From: Sycobia sp. Sy_11 | Lineage: Eukaryota > Arthropoda > Insecta > Hymenoptera > Epichrysomallidae | Reading direction: 5' to 3' | Assembly (NCBI GenBank): GCA_018907035.1 | Contig: JACCIC010000142.1 | Coordinates: forward strand, 558,001 to 622,000 | DNA: 64,000 nucleotides | Shown here: piece by piece, positions 12,629 through 23,155 of the stretch | Position numbering within the stretch: position 1 is the stretch's first letter | Layout: each line of letters starts with the position of its first letter | Made by a program: the position numbers and the translations under genes | The notes under the pieces: generated by a model | What the model was told of the DNA's origin: nothing | Databases searched by the model: none | Seen by the model: only the letters and a program-made list of their open reading frames with translations

Positions 12629-14410
12629 CTAAATGGCTGACAATAGGTATATGGACCAACCGTATACACGATGAAGGGCGTATCCGTTGAGGACAACCCC
12701 TATGAACGATTTTATTACGTGTATGATCACCAGGACTGCTATTATCCCCGCGCTTGCATATCCAAAGGTGATAAATTTATTCCATATTTTTTTCCAAGCA
12801 GAATTTACTAAATTATCCGTGGTGTCTTCATTTATGAAGTGCGATATCGTGTTGCCGCTCGTCACTCCAGATTCGTAAATTTCGTGTGCTGTGTTATTCA
12901 ACAATGCAGCTGTTTCTACTGGAAACATAATTCGTTCCTTTAGTTTTTCTAAATCTTTACTGGAGTAGATTCCAGATGTTGCTAGGCTGATTGGATTAAT
13001 GTATTTCCATGTCAGCTGAGTCATGGGCTTTAGAGTTGTGGGTTCTCTTGCCTCGGTCGGTTTTGGTGCCAATTTGTACCATTCGCTATCAATACGGTAG
13101 TATGATGGTAGCACTTGGTTACAGGGAACTCTAGTCCCTCGAGTTTTCAGGATGTGTGTTTTTGGTGTGAGAAAGAGGGTTGTGTTTTGTCTTACAACTC
13201 TCAGCTCGGTGTAACAATTATCGCCGTCATCTATCTTAACTTCCACTGGTATACATTTTACCAGGTGTACCACTTCGCCGGCTACTACAGCCATATAGCC
13301 AGGACCTTTCATTATGTTATACGCAAATTGGTCGGGACTTTGTGTAGCAATAGCGAGTGCGTTTTTTAGCGCGATGTGTTCTACCCGACATCGCTCTGTC
13401 ACTATGTTGCGGTATAAGTTAAGCATTTGTTTTTTTACATGTTTTTCCAGATATACGAATTTTGCATTTACATAAGCGAAAATATCCAGATTACTACTAG
13501 ATAACGCACCTTTCTTCGCAAACGTTACACCCTGTTTAGTTTCTAAGATAACTAGTTTTGGGTGTTCTGTTCTTATTATAGTATAACCGCATACCTTTTC
13601 TTCGGACAATTTACTTAATGAGAACGTTAATTTTTGATCTGAAAAAGAATAGATTACGTCTTGATCTATCTGAGGGTTAGTCATTTTTATTGCATGACCC
13701 TCGAATAATACGCCGTATTCATTAAAGTGGCAATCATTATTAGGGACCGATTCCCAGAAGGTATATCCATCTTTTGCGTCTATGCAGAATTTTCCCGATA
13801 GTGGACATGATGTTCCCGATTGTAGATGAATTTTGTCATCTTGTAAGTTTACTCGCGCCGATTGTTGCGATAGGGTGATTTTAAGGTTCCTTGGACAATA
13901 ACAGAATTCCAAGTTCCATAAGGGTCGCTATAGTAGGCTCCCTCGCAGGTTCCGTCGTTACTTATGCTTCCGGCGTAGGTCATCGAATATGTGTTTGTTT
14001 GATTAATTCTCACCCCGTTCAATGTGATTTTGTCCGAAGTTGATTATCCCAGTTAAATGTAATTGTAAACAACTATCTCTACTGACGTCATACAAGTATT
14101 CCATTTCGCCGTTATTAACAATGGAGTTATGCGAATGCATCCCGCAGTAATAGATGGTTCTCCGTACCTCTATTTTACATTGTAATGCTTTGGTTTCTTG
14201 AAAATCGTTGATTTGAAGTAGCTGTATATAGGCAAGTTGGCTTATAGGGTGGAGTTGAGGAAAATTGCATTCCCCGTCGTCAAATAACGACATGGTTGTT
14301 ATATTCACGGTGTTAGATCCGCAATCGTATCCTATCATTGTTTTTGTTGGGGCGACGAAAACTAAGGTAAAAAGTATCATGTGTAGGGATATCATCTTTT
14401 CTGAAATCAT
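12629..14410 (-). pseudogene. env-like gene: chuvirus-type (class III) glycoprotein, broken
   Basis: Encodes a membrane glycoprotein of the kind that drives virus entry. The N-terminal part (14,003-14,410, 135 aa) has a hydrophobic signal-like start, then GYDCGSNTVNITT, several cysteines and N-glycosylation sequons. The C-terminal part (12,629-13,912, 427 aa) has the cysteine-rich ectodomain, CYTELRVV and a WYKL region, and ends in a hydrophobic transmembrane segment near residues 385-410. The cysteine pattern and WKYINP...LATSGIY region fit glycoproteins of Jingchuvirales, captured repeatedly by arthropod retroelements, rather than the baculovirus-F-like env of classical errantiviruses. The two parts are in one frame, but the ~30 codons between them contain stops while a neighbouring frame reads open: two compensating frameshifts. 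The gene is inactive as it stands. Confidence 0.75.
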
Positions 14411-14945
14411 AAAGAGGTTAGTTGTGTAATCTGAAAAGTAAGATAGTTATGACATAAGAAAGAATGAAACCGGTTGCAAGTTCGACCTTGCTCAACTGAA
14501 AAATATAGAATTTAATTGCGCATAAATTGAATGCGTTTGTCTAACATTTTCCTTCTTTCTTAAGGTCAGGTCGTGCGTTATATTACTCTTATAAACAATA
14601 TTCTTATGTCTATTGTATTAATGTGACTTTCTCGTATCTTGTTAGCTCAAATTCTAGGATGATCACCCTTTTGATGTTTTTGATACGGTAGAAAGTTTCA
14701 TTCGCCTAATTCTATTGCTTAACGATCTAATATTATCGTAAGGTTAGTATAAAGGGTATGGAGCGTTAGGTAGTATAGCGGAGTATGAGGAAGTTATTTC
14801 ATAAGGTTTATATATTACTTTTATTTTTTAAAACTTTTTAAATGTTTAAGGTGCTAGAAGCCATTTTCTAGCTAAAGGAGACACTGATTAATCTGGTTTC
14901 TCCTGCTCTTTCTGTCTACCTTTTTTCTTTTGAGCTGTTGTTTCT
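14411..14945 (-). other. pol-env spacer
   Basis: 535 bp between the pol stop and the env start. No long frame; a lysine/glutamate-rich short frame directly follows pol. A splice acceptor for env mRNA could be here, but none stands out. Confidence 0.45.
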
Positions 14946-17431
14946 TTATTTATATAAGACATGCGAAGCATGAACGATTTTACTGCTTTTATTTACTTGG
15001 ATTCTAATATTATTCTTGTTTAATACTTCTAGTATCTTATGAGGTCCAGAGTAATGGTTTCCAAATTTATTTGGTTTAGGACCAGATAATAGGAATACAT
15101 AATCTCCTATTTTAAAATTCTGTGGATTAATTTTTCTGTCGTAATATTTCTTCGAACCAAATTTTGAGGATACTAGATTGTCATAGGCTATTTTCTGGAT
15201 TCAATTCAACCGTGTGACTAAGTCGACTAGATATCCCTTGTACGTGGGTAGTAAGTCTCCTTCTCTTAAAGGATCGATAGAAGGCAACCTGGCGATTCTA
15301 CCGAAAATTAATTCATATGGTGTATGCTTGGTGCTTTCTTGGACACAAGTGTTATAATTTAAAATTGCTATGCCTAACCAACTGTCCCATTCCTCGTCGT
15401 TGGTGGTGTATTGTTTTAAGAACTCGCCCAAAACGTGACGTGAGCGTTCTAGCGATCCATTGGATTGCGGGTGGAAAGCGGTTGTCCGTAGTTTCTTTAT
15501 TTTAAACCGTTTAGCTATGCGGTTCATTAAGCTACTAAGGAAATTTTTCCCTTGGTCTGTAAGAATGATTTTTGGTGTTCCGAAGGTGCAAATAAATTTT
15601 TTTATAAAAGAATCTGCTATGATAGTGGATAGTGTAACTGGTAAGGGAACTACTACGCAGAATTTAGAGAATTGATCTTGCATTGTCAAGATGTATTCGT
15701 TCCCAAGTTTAGTAGGGGTTAATGGCCCTAAGACATCTAAAGTTATTTTATAAAAGGGTGTAGCAGGGGTATCGGTGATCACCATTGGTTGTTTGGTCTT
15801 TAATCTCACTAGTTTTTTGAGTTGACAATCTAAACACTGTTGTATTCTTCTTTGAATGTCTTCCTTTAAGTTATTCCAATAATATTTCTGATTGATTCGA
15901 TTATATGTCTTGGACACTCCTCTATGTCCTCCTCTTGGTGACTTATGTAAATAGTAAAAAATTTCATCCCTCTTTTCCTTTGGAACGAATTTAAGGGTGT
16001 CAGTGCAAATGATAATTTTAATCGGGGAGTTCGTAAAGGATGCCTTTATTGTTTCAAGAATGTCTTGCCATTCTATGTTTTCAATGTTCTTGCTTTTGGT
16101 AATGCTAATAAGGTTTTCTCCTATTTTGATTAGAATTTCCTTTAAGATCGACAAAGTTTTGCGTATATTGGTTTTTATTATAGTCATAGATATGGGTATT
16201 TCTCCTCGTATGCATAATGCGAAGAGGTTTTTGTAGTGCGACCCTTTTATTTGTTGGACATCTCCAACATCCATTGGATTAATGCTTATACCATTGTTTT
16301 CCAGTAGTTTTTTAGCACCGTCGTCACAGGGCTTTCCATCGCTAGTTACAAAGAAAACGATGTTATCTTTGCGGTGGCATATTACATCTTTGGTTTCTAT
16401 TACCTTGCTTCTTTTAACCTCGTATTCCTTGTCGTGATTTAGGCTAACTGACGAATCGATGGAGGATATTGATTTTGTCTCTTCTAGCTGATCAGCGGTT
16501 ATCATTTGGGGTAAGGCTGTTGGTTCAGCCTCAAACTCTTCGTGTGATTCCGGTTCGCTTTCGGCATAACAAGGCGCCTGTAGAACCGCGTCACGCGTGG
16601 GCCTTTTTCTTATCGCAGATTTTGGGTTAGTTTCCGCTTGCGTAATATCCTTTGTTCTTTTGATTTCGATTATTGGTAAAGGGGATTTTCCGGATACCCC
16701 TTGCGTAATCTTTTTAGGTCGTCCTCTCTTCTTTGGTTGTGTAAGTATCTTTGGATTTGATTTATTTTTATCCGTGCGTCCTGGCGCATTGCTGAGTTCT
16801 CGTCCTGATCTCGTCACGATATTTGTTGTGACTATTTCAGGTGGATTTCGTGATAATGCGTCTGCGTTAGAATTTAGTTTTCCTGGTTTATACAAGACGG
16901 TATAATCATATTCGGAGAGTTTGAACCGGCATTTTTGTACTCGTGTATTCAGGTCTGCTGATTTAAACCAAACTAAGGGTTGATGATCAGTGATGATTGT
17001 TATTTTCCTTCCATATACGTAGGAACGAAATGCATGTACGCTATGTATGACTGCTAAGGCTTCCTTTTCGCAAACCTCGTAATTAAGTTCTGCATTGCGT
17101 AAAACTCTAGAAGTATATGCTATGGGTCTATCTTTCCCTATTTCTCCCTGGGACAGAATACCTCCTATAGCGTATCTTGAGGCATCAGTTGTTATATTAA
17201 ATGGTTGAGTAAGGTCAGGGAATTGTAATAAGGGCGCATTGCATAGAATGTCTTTTAAAGTCTGAAAGGCTTCTTCGATTTTGTTCGACCATTCAAATGT
17301 TACGTCTTTTTGCAGCAATTTTGTTAATGGCTTTGCAATTGCAGCGAATCTTTCAATAAATCTGCGGTAATATCCGGCTAAACCAAGAAACTGTCGCACG
17401 TTCTTTGCGTTTTTCGGTTGTGGGAAGTCTT
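14946..17431 (-). pseudogene. Gypsy pol: RT thumb, RNase H, integrase
   Basis: The main open part (15,201-17,399) starts at the RT connection (FLGLAGYYRRFIERF). RNase H follows (TTDASRYAIGGILSQ, CEKEALAVIHSVHAFR, ITDHQPLVWF), then a ~200-residue charged spacer and integrase. The integrase zinc module is H-x-H...CLDCQ; its DDE core shows LDVLGPL, LTDQGKNF and GSLERSRH, so all three acidic residues are kept. A TGA at 15,201 interrupts the frame, which continues to 14,946 with the C-terminal GDYVFLLSGPKPNKFG module typical of Gypsy integrases. The enzyme would degrade RNA in hybrids and insert the cDNA. A frameshift at ~17,400-17,430 separates it from the RT palm. Confidence 0.9.
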
Positions 17432-18463
17432 TTACAGCTTTTTTCTTTTTTCGTCGGGACTAAGTCCTTTTTCACTTAAACGATGTCCTAGATAATTGAC
17501 TTCTCTTTTCAAAAATTCGCACTTGTCGGTTTGTAACTTCAATCCGGCGTCTCGAAGTCTGTTTAATAGTAGACTCAATTTTCTATCATGTTCTGCCAGT
17601 GTGTTTGCATATATCACAATGTCGTCCAAGTACACAAACAATTCTCTGCCTTGTAGTCCTCTTAATAAGGTGTCCATTATCCTTAGAAAAGTGGCGGGTG
17701 CATTTTTCAACCCAAAAGGCATACGAACGAATTGATAGTATCCAAACGGCATAATGAAAGCTGTTTTATGTGCATCTCTGGGGTCTATCTTAATTTAGTG
17801 AAAACCTGATGCAAGGTCTAGTAGGGAGTAATATTTTGCACCTCCTACTTGGTCAAATATCTCAGTGATATTCGGCAGTGGATATGCATCGCTTACCGTT
17901 TTTTCATTCAAAACTCTGTAATCGAGCACCATTCGCCATCTTGGTCGACCTTGTGAGTCTGCTTTCTTCTTTACGATCCAAATTGGGCTATTAAATGGAG
18001 AATCGGAGTTCTCTATCACCCCTTGGTTTAATAAATCATTCACCTGTCTATCTATTTCTTCTTTGAGCGAGTGAGGAAACTTGTATTGTCGTGCATTGAT
18101 TGGTTCTTCACCTGTGGTTTTTATTCTATGATTTATAGTATCTGTTCCAGGCAATGAATCTCCGGGTAGAAAGAAAATATCTCGATTTTTTTCGACTAAG
18201 TGCTGTACATATTCTTTTTCGGTTTCATTAACGTGATCTGTCCGTATTATATCTCTTATAGATGCGGTTTGCACGGAAGTTAAGCTCTCCGTGGGGAAAA
18301 CGGTGCCTTCATTATTTACTCCCTTTGAGGGGATACTCAGTTCTTCAAATATTAGTTCTTGCGTAAGTGAATGAAGCGTCTTTGTGGATATACTCTCATT
18401 ATCAAAGTAATTATTTAAAAATTCATTTGTATCGGAAAGGGATCGGAGACGACGTGGACACAA
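17432..18463 (-). pseudogene. Gypsy pol: reverse transcriptase
   Basis: The 5' half (17,795-18,463) carries RT fingers and palm A: SPFNSPIWIVKKK, RWRMVLDYRVLNEKT and KYYSLLDLASGFH. An in-frame stop follows at 17,795. The 3' half (17,432-17,752) has MPFGLKNAPATF and the catalytic VYLDDIVIYA, then YLGHRLSEKGLSPD. Catalytic residues are intact; one nonsense change and a frameshift at the 3' edge break the enzyme. This family copies retroelement RNA into DNA. Confidence 0.9.
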
Positions 18464-19130
18464 GAGATTCCTCCCAAAACATTAAGTTTTAAATTTCCTA
18501 GGGTGGAAAATTGTTCTGAGCTTATTCCCCTCAAGAGTCCTTTCTGTGACTCATCGATTTTGAACTGATAGGGTATGGTTCCTATTTTTATTAGATTTCC
18601 TTCAGATCCTGTGTCCACTAGAAATCTACATTCGTCGCCCGTGGGGTTCTTGGTAATCACGGTAGGAAGTAATTCCGCTTCTTGTTCGACATGGATATTC
18701 ACAATACTAAATGTAGGAATGTCTAAGGTTTCATTTCCTAGTCGTAAGTTTGTCGTCTGGCCAGCTATGATGAATTGTTTATGGCTAAAGATTAGTTCGG
18801 CGTTGGTATCTGTTAAGAATTCTGATCCTATAATTCCATTGTAAGGAATAGGAAAATCGTCTGATACTACGAGAAGTTCGATTCTTTGCCCGGCGATTTT
18901 TAATGGTACGGTACCTAGGGTTGTTTCTTTACTATCTCCTACTCCTGTTAGTGTGTAAATTTTTGATTCGTTTATGTGTGCCCCTTTTTGGTAATGATTC
19001 TATTTTGATAATGCTTACTTCGGATCCACTGTCTATCATAAAAGAAAGATGATATTGTGGCCCGAACTGAACCTCTACGTATGGGACGTAGTTGCTTATT
19101 GTGGCTCCGAGGGTATTAGTTCGCCTAGCA
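18415..19130 (-). pseudogene. two tandem retropepsin-like domains
   Basis: Two aspartic-protease signatures lie head to tail upstream of RT. The first (about 18,790-19,110) reads VQFGPQYHLSFMIDSGSEVS, then after a one-base frameshift near 18,960 LTGVGDS, VVSDDFPIPYNGIIGSEFL, a full retropepsin layout. The second (18,415-18,702) reads ECRFLVDTGSEGNLIK, LLRGISSEQFSTLGN and VHVVSDPFPI, and runs into FLNNYF in the RT frame. Both share D-[ST]-G-S-E and VVSD-x-FPI spacing, so the second looks like a diverged duplicate. Retropepsins act as dimers to cut Gag-Pol. One domain is usual in Gypsy elements; a tandem pair is unusual. Confidence 0.65.
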
Positions 19131-19685
19131 GATTCGATAATTGGTTTGTGTTCATTGAGCGCGTTTGTCTGTCGCAAGTCCCCCTGTTCGCGCTCTCGTT
19201 CTGGAGACTTCGTCCATTTCCCTGATTATATTGCCGCTTTCGGCATTCCGATATTGTGTGCCCTTGGTACTTGCAGTAAGCGCACGTGGGTCTGTTAGAA
19301 CTGGTTGCGGTTTGTTGAGCGGGATCGCGTACCCTACATGTAGCTTCAGAGTGCCCTAACCTTCCACATTTTTGGCTTTTCGGAATCGGTTTTTGTTTAT
19401 TCATTTGATTAGTTCGACAGAAGTTAGCTGTATGGCCAGGCTTCTTGCATAGCTGGCATAGACGAGGGTCTATTGCTACTTCTGCAGTCGCGGGCATTAA
19501 GACCGATTGTGTTACATGCTTGACACTTGATCGTTGCGAAGCTCTGAGAGGTGGTATGATTTGACCGTCCACAAGTTCGGCATAATAGCGTTTGGCTTGG
19601 TCTGAGTCTTTTCAGACATTCTGCGAACGTATGACCTATTATATTGCAGTAGCTGCAAGGGGTATTTAAGACGAACGGCGTTTTT
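19096..19685 (-). pseudogene. Gypsy gag, nucleocapsid part with an array of zinc knuckles
   Basis: Two overlapping frames hold CX2CX4HX4C zinc knuckles: CSYCNIIGHTFAEC, CQLCKKPGHTANFC and CAYCKYQGHTISEC, plus decayed ones (CRTCGRSNH, CQACNTIGLNARDC, CGRLGHSEATC). Three intact plus up to three damaged knuckles is many for a Gypsy Gag. They bind genomic RNA in the particle. The capsid part and start are missing: at about 19,685 the sequence switches to mariner. Confidence 0.75.
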
Positions 19686-20397
19686 TCACTTGCGAACAGC
19701 TGCTTCAGCGACATAAAAGAAAGGGTTTTCTGCATCGTATCGTGACTGGCGATGAAAAGTGGATACGTTACGATAATCCGAAGCGAAGAAAATCATGGGG
19801 ACTACCCGGCCATGCATCATCATCGACGGCCAAGCCAAATATTCATGGCGCCAAGCTCATGCTCTGTATATGGTGGGACCAGCTAGGTGTGGTTTACTAT
19901 GAGCTTCTGAAACCGAATGAAAGGATCACAGGCGAGGTCTATCGACGACAATTGATGCGTTTGAGCCGCGCACTGCGAGAAAAACGGCCACAATACTCCG
20001 ACAGGCACGACAAAGTTATTTTGCAACATGACAATGCTCGCCCACATGTTGCACCGCCGGTGAAAACATACTTAGAAACGCTCAAATGGGAAGTCCTACC
20101 CCACCCGCCGTATAGTCCAGACGTTGCTCCGTCTGATTACCATCTCTTCAGATCGATGACGCATGGCCTGGCTGACCAGCACTTCCATTCCTACGAGGAA
20201 GCCAAAAAATGCGTGGATGACTGGATAGAGGCCAAACCGGTCGAATTTTTTCGCAACGGGATTCGTATGTTGCCAGAAAGATGGGAAAAAGTTGTAGCTA
20301 TCGATGGCCAATACTTTCAATAATTCATTTGTAACCATTTTTTCACAATAAAGGCTCAAAATTTGAAAAAAAACGGGAAAGACTTATTCACATACCT
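19685..20397 (+). mobile_element. mariner, 5'-truncated, with C-terminal two thirds of the transposase
   Basis: The frame starts at the junction with gag (CEQLLQRHKRKGFLHRIV). It continues from 19,742 as 193 aa: VTGDEKWIRYDNPKRRKSW, HDNARPH and YSPDVAPSDYHLF. The three catalytic aspartates are present with 34 residues between the second and third, the DD34D signature of cut-and-paste mariners. It ends GQYFQ, followed by a short 3' UTR and the inverted terminal repeat (GACTTATTCACATACCTG, ending at the TA target in the LTR). The N-terminal helix-turn-helix and 5' repeat are gone, so it cannot transpose. The catalytic half has no stop. Confidence 0.9.
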
Positions 20398-20462
20398 GAT
20401 ATATATATTTATCTTTACCATTATATATTATTTTTAAACTCTAGTTTAAATTTATACATATG

Positions 20463-20510
<48 letters not shown>

Positions 20511-20560
20511 CAATGTTTAAATTAATATTATTTTATTAAAATTATTAGCTCGCTGTTACA
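20398..20560 (-). repeat. partial 5' LTR of the Gypsy-class element
   Basis: Second copy of the 11,908-12,059 sequence, cut at its inner edge by the mariner terminal repeat inserted at a TA. It ends at the same ACA. Confidence 0.6.
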
Positions 20561-20699
20561 AATGTTAATGTAGATATGTTTTTCTTTATGTTATTTAGCG
20601 TCGCTCTATTTATTCTTCCGAATACAGGTGCTAATCAGCGACGGAGGTCTACGATGTGTTTGTGAACAAAGCATATGTAAATTATTACAGCGGTACTTA

Positions 20700-20782
20700 T
20701 GTCAATCGGCCGAGACCGGGATTTGAACTAGGATCGTCAAATTACTAGCCCTTCGCTCTGGCGATCGAGCCATCGTAGTCCT
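20700..20782 (-). ncRNA. tRNA-derived SINE head
   Basis: On the minus strand a tRNA-like sequence starts GGACTACG. It has an A-box-like TGGCTCGATCGCCAGAGCG (20,754-20,772) and a B box GTTCAAATCCCGG (20,717-20,729) about 25 bases downstream, the usual RNA polymerase III promoter layout. It does not fold into a clean cloverleaf and lacks CCA-side pairing, so a SINE remnant is likelier than a working tRNA. Confidence 0.6.
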
Positions 20783-20819
20783 CTTAATGTAGATATGTAT
20801 TGATATATTTACGTATTGT

Positions 20820-20868
20820 TGTCGATTGATTTGATTGCACTGTAAGACCAATGAAAAAATATTTATCA
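20820..20868 (+). repeat. PLE terminal fragment
   Basis: GATTTGATTGCACTGTAAGA followed by CCAATG is the reverse complement of the outer edges at 10,170 and 52,650. No further PLE sequence is attached. Confidence 0.5.
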
Positions 20869-20899
20869 ATTTGACGCATAATAAATTACCCACTTTAAT

Positions 20900-21530
20900 C
20901 CGGCATTTGTGCTGACTTCCCTCTGATACAGCTGACCTGAGAGAGAGAGAGAGAGAGTGAGTGATGATAATGAAAAGAAGTGGAGAAATGGGGAGATGTG
21001 TGTTAGTGTATATGCAAGTTCAGCGTATGGCAGTATGCAAGGGGCCACGTGAGGTAAAAAATGTGTAGCATCAGACCCGCCGATTAAAAGAGGAAATCTT
21101 GTGTTGCTTTTGGGAACGACCATGTCTAGTAGCAGCCCGGAGATAGAGTCTCGGCCAATCCAGAGACGGAGTATCGAGTAGTAGACTAGGAGAAGAGCTA
21201 TTGCCCGGCCCCTCCCCTGGAACAAGCTCTCTTTCCAATCATACGTAAGAGCCTATTTTATTCTTCGACGAGTGTAATAGCCACTGCCACGTGGTGTTGG
21301 GATGGTACTGTGTGAAATGAACCGAATCGATCCAAAACGTCAGTCAATTTATCGTTTTACTAACATAGAATATAGATTATTTTATTTATTAAATGTTTAA
21401 TTAAATTTAATTGTTTATTTAATTTTGGGTAAATTTAGACAAGGATAGAATATTATTAAATGAATTTGGGGATACCCTATATGCCGAATCTGTGAACAGA
21501 GTGCTACAAATATGTAAGCCGTTGACCCGG
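20900..21530. other. no gene seen; possible LTR-like debris
   Basis: A short (GA)n run at 20,939-20,957, then ~300 bp of moderate GC content with no recognised motif, then AT-rich DNA leading to the ribozyme. Confidence 0.4.
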
Positions 21531-21541
21531 TCCATATGACC

Positions 21542-21601
21542 GCGTCTAAGGTAGAGGTTGCCTTACTGATGAGTTCAGTCAGTAACCCCGGGACGAAACG
21601 C
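21542..21601 (+). ncRNA. hammerhead ribozyme, type III
   Basis: All conserved hammerhead positions are present and paired as required. Stem III: GCG 21,542-21,544 with CGC 21,599-21,601. Cleavage triplet GTC at 21,544-21,546. Stem I: TAAGG 21,547-21,551 with CCTTA 21,561-21,565, 9-base loop. Core: CTGATGA at 21,566-21,572. Stem II: GTTC 21,573-21,576 with GGAC 21,591-21,594, including one G-T pair. Then GAAA at 21,595-21,598. The free ends leave through the short stem III, making this type III. Predicted self-cleavage is after position 21,546. It lies antisense to the host gene, ~200 bp from an exon; an imperfect ~20-bp hairpin follows at 21,622-21,674. A small retroelement or satellite monomer is the likely carrier. 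Confidence 0.8.
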
Positions 21602-21803
21602 ATCACGAGCCACTGCTCATTATATAGGTGTGTACATGTGGGAACATAGAAAACCCATGTGCTACACCCTATATTAGGATAGTATATTATTGTATAAGTC
21701 TGTAAAATCGAGAAAAATATTTATAAATTTAATTCAGAATTGTCGGTGTAAGGACAATTTATAATCAGATGATATAAATTATAAAAATAAAGAGTATACT
21801 TAC

Positions 21804-22058
21804 AAGATTCTACTTCCATATCTTTTCCTTCCTTTGTACCTCTGCGTAATTTTAAACTTCGTCTTTTGAATGATCCACTTGATGTATTACCTGTCGTACC
21901 TCGTCGTAGTAAAAGTGATCTTCCTTGTATCGACTGAACACGTCTACTTTTTTCTCGGTCATTACTTTGACTTTCATCCCCTTGCACTGTAATGTTAGAT
22001 TTGCTACTACCTTCAGATTCATTATCAGGTTCGTGAAGAACAAAACTAATTTTTCTTT
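21804..22058 (-). CDS. unc80: internal exon of a large host gene, probably unc80 (third in gene order)
   Basis: 255-nt minus-strand exon between acceptor TTATTTCAG and a consensus donor GTAAGT. It begins with 2 nt that complete the codon from the 45,679-45,945 exon and ends in phase 1. The protein reads RKISFVLHEPDNESEGSS, then RRVQSIQGRSLLLRRGTT, GSFKRRSLKLRRGTKEGKD: a Ser/Arg-rich, probably unstructured cytoplasmic linker. The pattern agrees with my recollection of insect UNC80, a HEAT-repeat-like scaffold linking UNC79 and NALCN. There are no stops and clean splice sites, so it looks functional. Exon reality is much surer than the name. Confidence 0.75.
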
Positions 22059-22169
22059 CTGAAATAATGAATAATGAATTTGATATTTAGTAGAAAAGAT
22101 TTGCAAATTAATTTTCATAAAAAGTTCGAGAAGTATTTTTACCACTCTAACTAAGAAAAGTTTGCACAC

Positions 22170-22760
22170 TGAATATGAAAAACATAAAATATATGAAATT
22201 TTTAGCAGACCTTTTACAAATATTTTCAGAAACTACTGTGGTTTTTATTTAAATTAATATATTTTTATTTTATTTTATAATATATATTTATTTTATATTA
22301 TAATATATTTAAATTAATAAATTTATAAATTATCGTTATCTCTATATTTATTAAAAAAAATTATGTCAGTTGTTATTATTATTGTTTAAATGATTTTGTC
22401 CAAAATTACTTTCAAATAATAATTTTTTTAAATTTTGAGAAGAATTACTTTTACGTATATTATAACAAAAACTGTATTTTTAATTTTATCTTCAATATCT
22501 TTTTTGTCTACTATTATTAAAAATTTTTTTTTACTCTTTCAATAAGGATTTAATAAGGGTTTAATGCTTTAATATACTGATTTTATTCTATAATTATTTT
22601 GAATTTGATTCCTTAATGTTTACGTGATAATCATTATTCATGAGTATATCTTTAGTTATCTAAATCATCTCTGACAATGATCCCGTTTATCGTATCTATC
22701 ATATTTACGAATGGATAGCCTGATTTAAACGTTCACAGCATATGTAGATTTAGACTATTA
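22170..22760. other. AT-rich intron sequence, nothing recognised
   Basis: Very AT-rich with no open frames, element ends or RNA motifs that I can support. Confidence 0.6.
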
Positions 22761-22766
22761 TATTTA

Positions 22767-23150
22767 CGAGGGTGGTCCCACAAGTACCTGGCCTAACAAA
22801 GTTTTTCTTATTTGAAGATGAATCTTGAGTCAATGAAAATTATCTCACACGCATCCACAGACGCCGTAACCTTGCCTGCAAAATAGCCTTTGCCTTCTTG
22901 GAAGTCGGTTTTCCTTCCGGAGTCCATTGTTTTGATTGTTTTTTTGGTTTCGGGAGCAGTTTCGATGCAAAAATTCGGCTTTATTTTTGCGAAACATTGC
23001 CAAACACTCAACGAAAACATCTTCACGACGCTGTTTTTGTTCCATTGCAAGCAAACGCGGCACGTATCTTGCGCACAGCTTTGTCATCTTCAAATTTTCA
23101 ATTAATATGCGATATACCGCACTTTTTAACTATGCCTGCTACCTCGCTCA
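22767..23150 (-). pseudogene. mariner fragment with 3' terminal repeat
   Basis: Minus-strand frames read CARYVPRLLAMEQKQRRED followed by LAMFRKNKAEFL and, in another frame, GYFAGKVTAS and IIFIDSRF. This is the middle of a mariner transposase of a different subfamily from the 19.7-kb copy. The right-hand terminal repeat TACGAGGGTGGTCCCACAAG is at 22,766-22,785. The catalytic region after the first aspartate is deleted and frames shift at least twice. Confidence 0.75.
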
Positions 23151-23155
23151 TTTTC

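Larger units (their letters stand above)
11908..20560 (-). mobile_element. Gypsy-class, env-bearing LTR retroelement, truncated and merged with a mariner
   Basis: Read on the minus strand, the order is partial 5' LTR, mariner remnant, gag zinc knuckles, two retropepsin-like domains, RT, RNase H, integrase, env-like gene and 3' LTR. The 150-bp sequences at both ends end at the same bases; in element orientation they begin TGTAACAG, preceded at the 3' LTR by the purine run AAGGGG. Outside the TA tracts the two LTR remnants differ at about 2 of ~135 positions, suggesting a fairly recent insertion despite multiple coding breaks. One deletion running from inside a mariner in the 5' LTR to inside gag would explain the missing leader, primer site and gag N-terminus. 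Confidence 0.75.

Noticed and set aside
20700..20782. A functional tRNA gene.
   Set aside because: A and B boxes are present but the cloverleaf stems do not close, so a SINE remnant is more likely.
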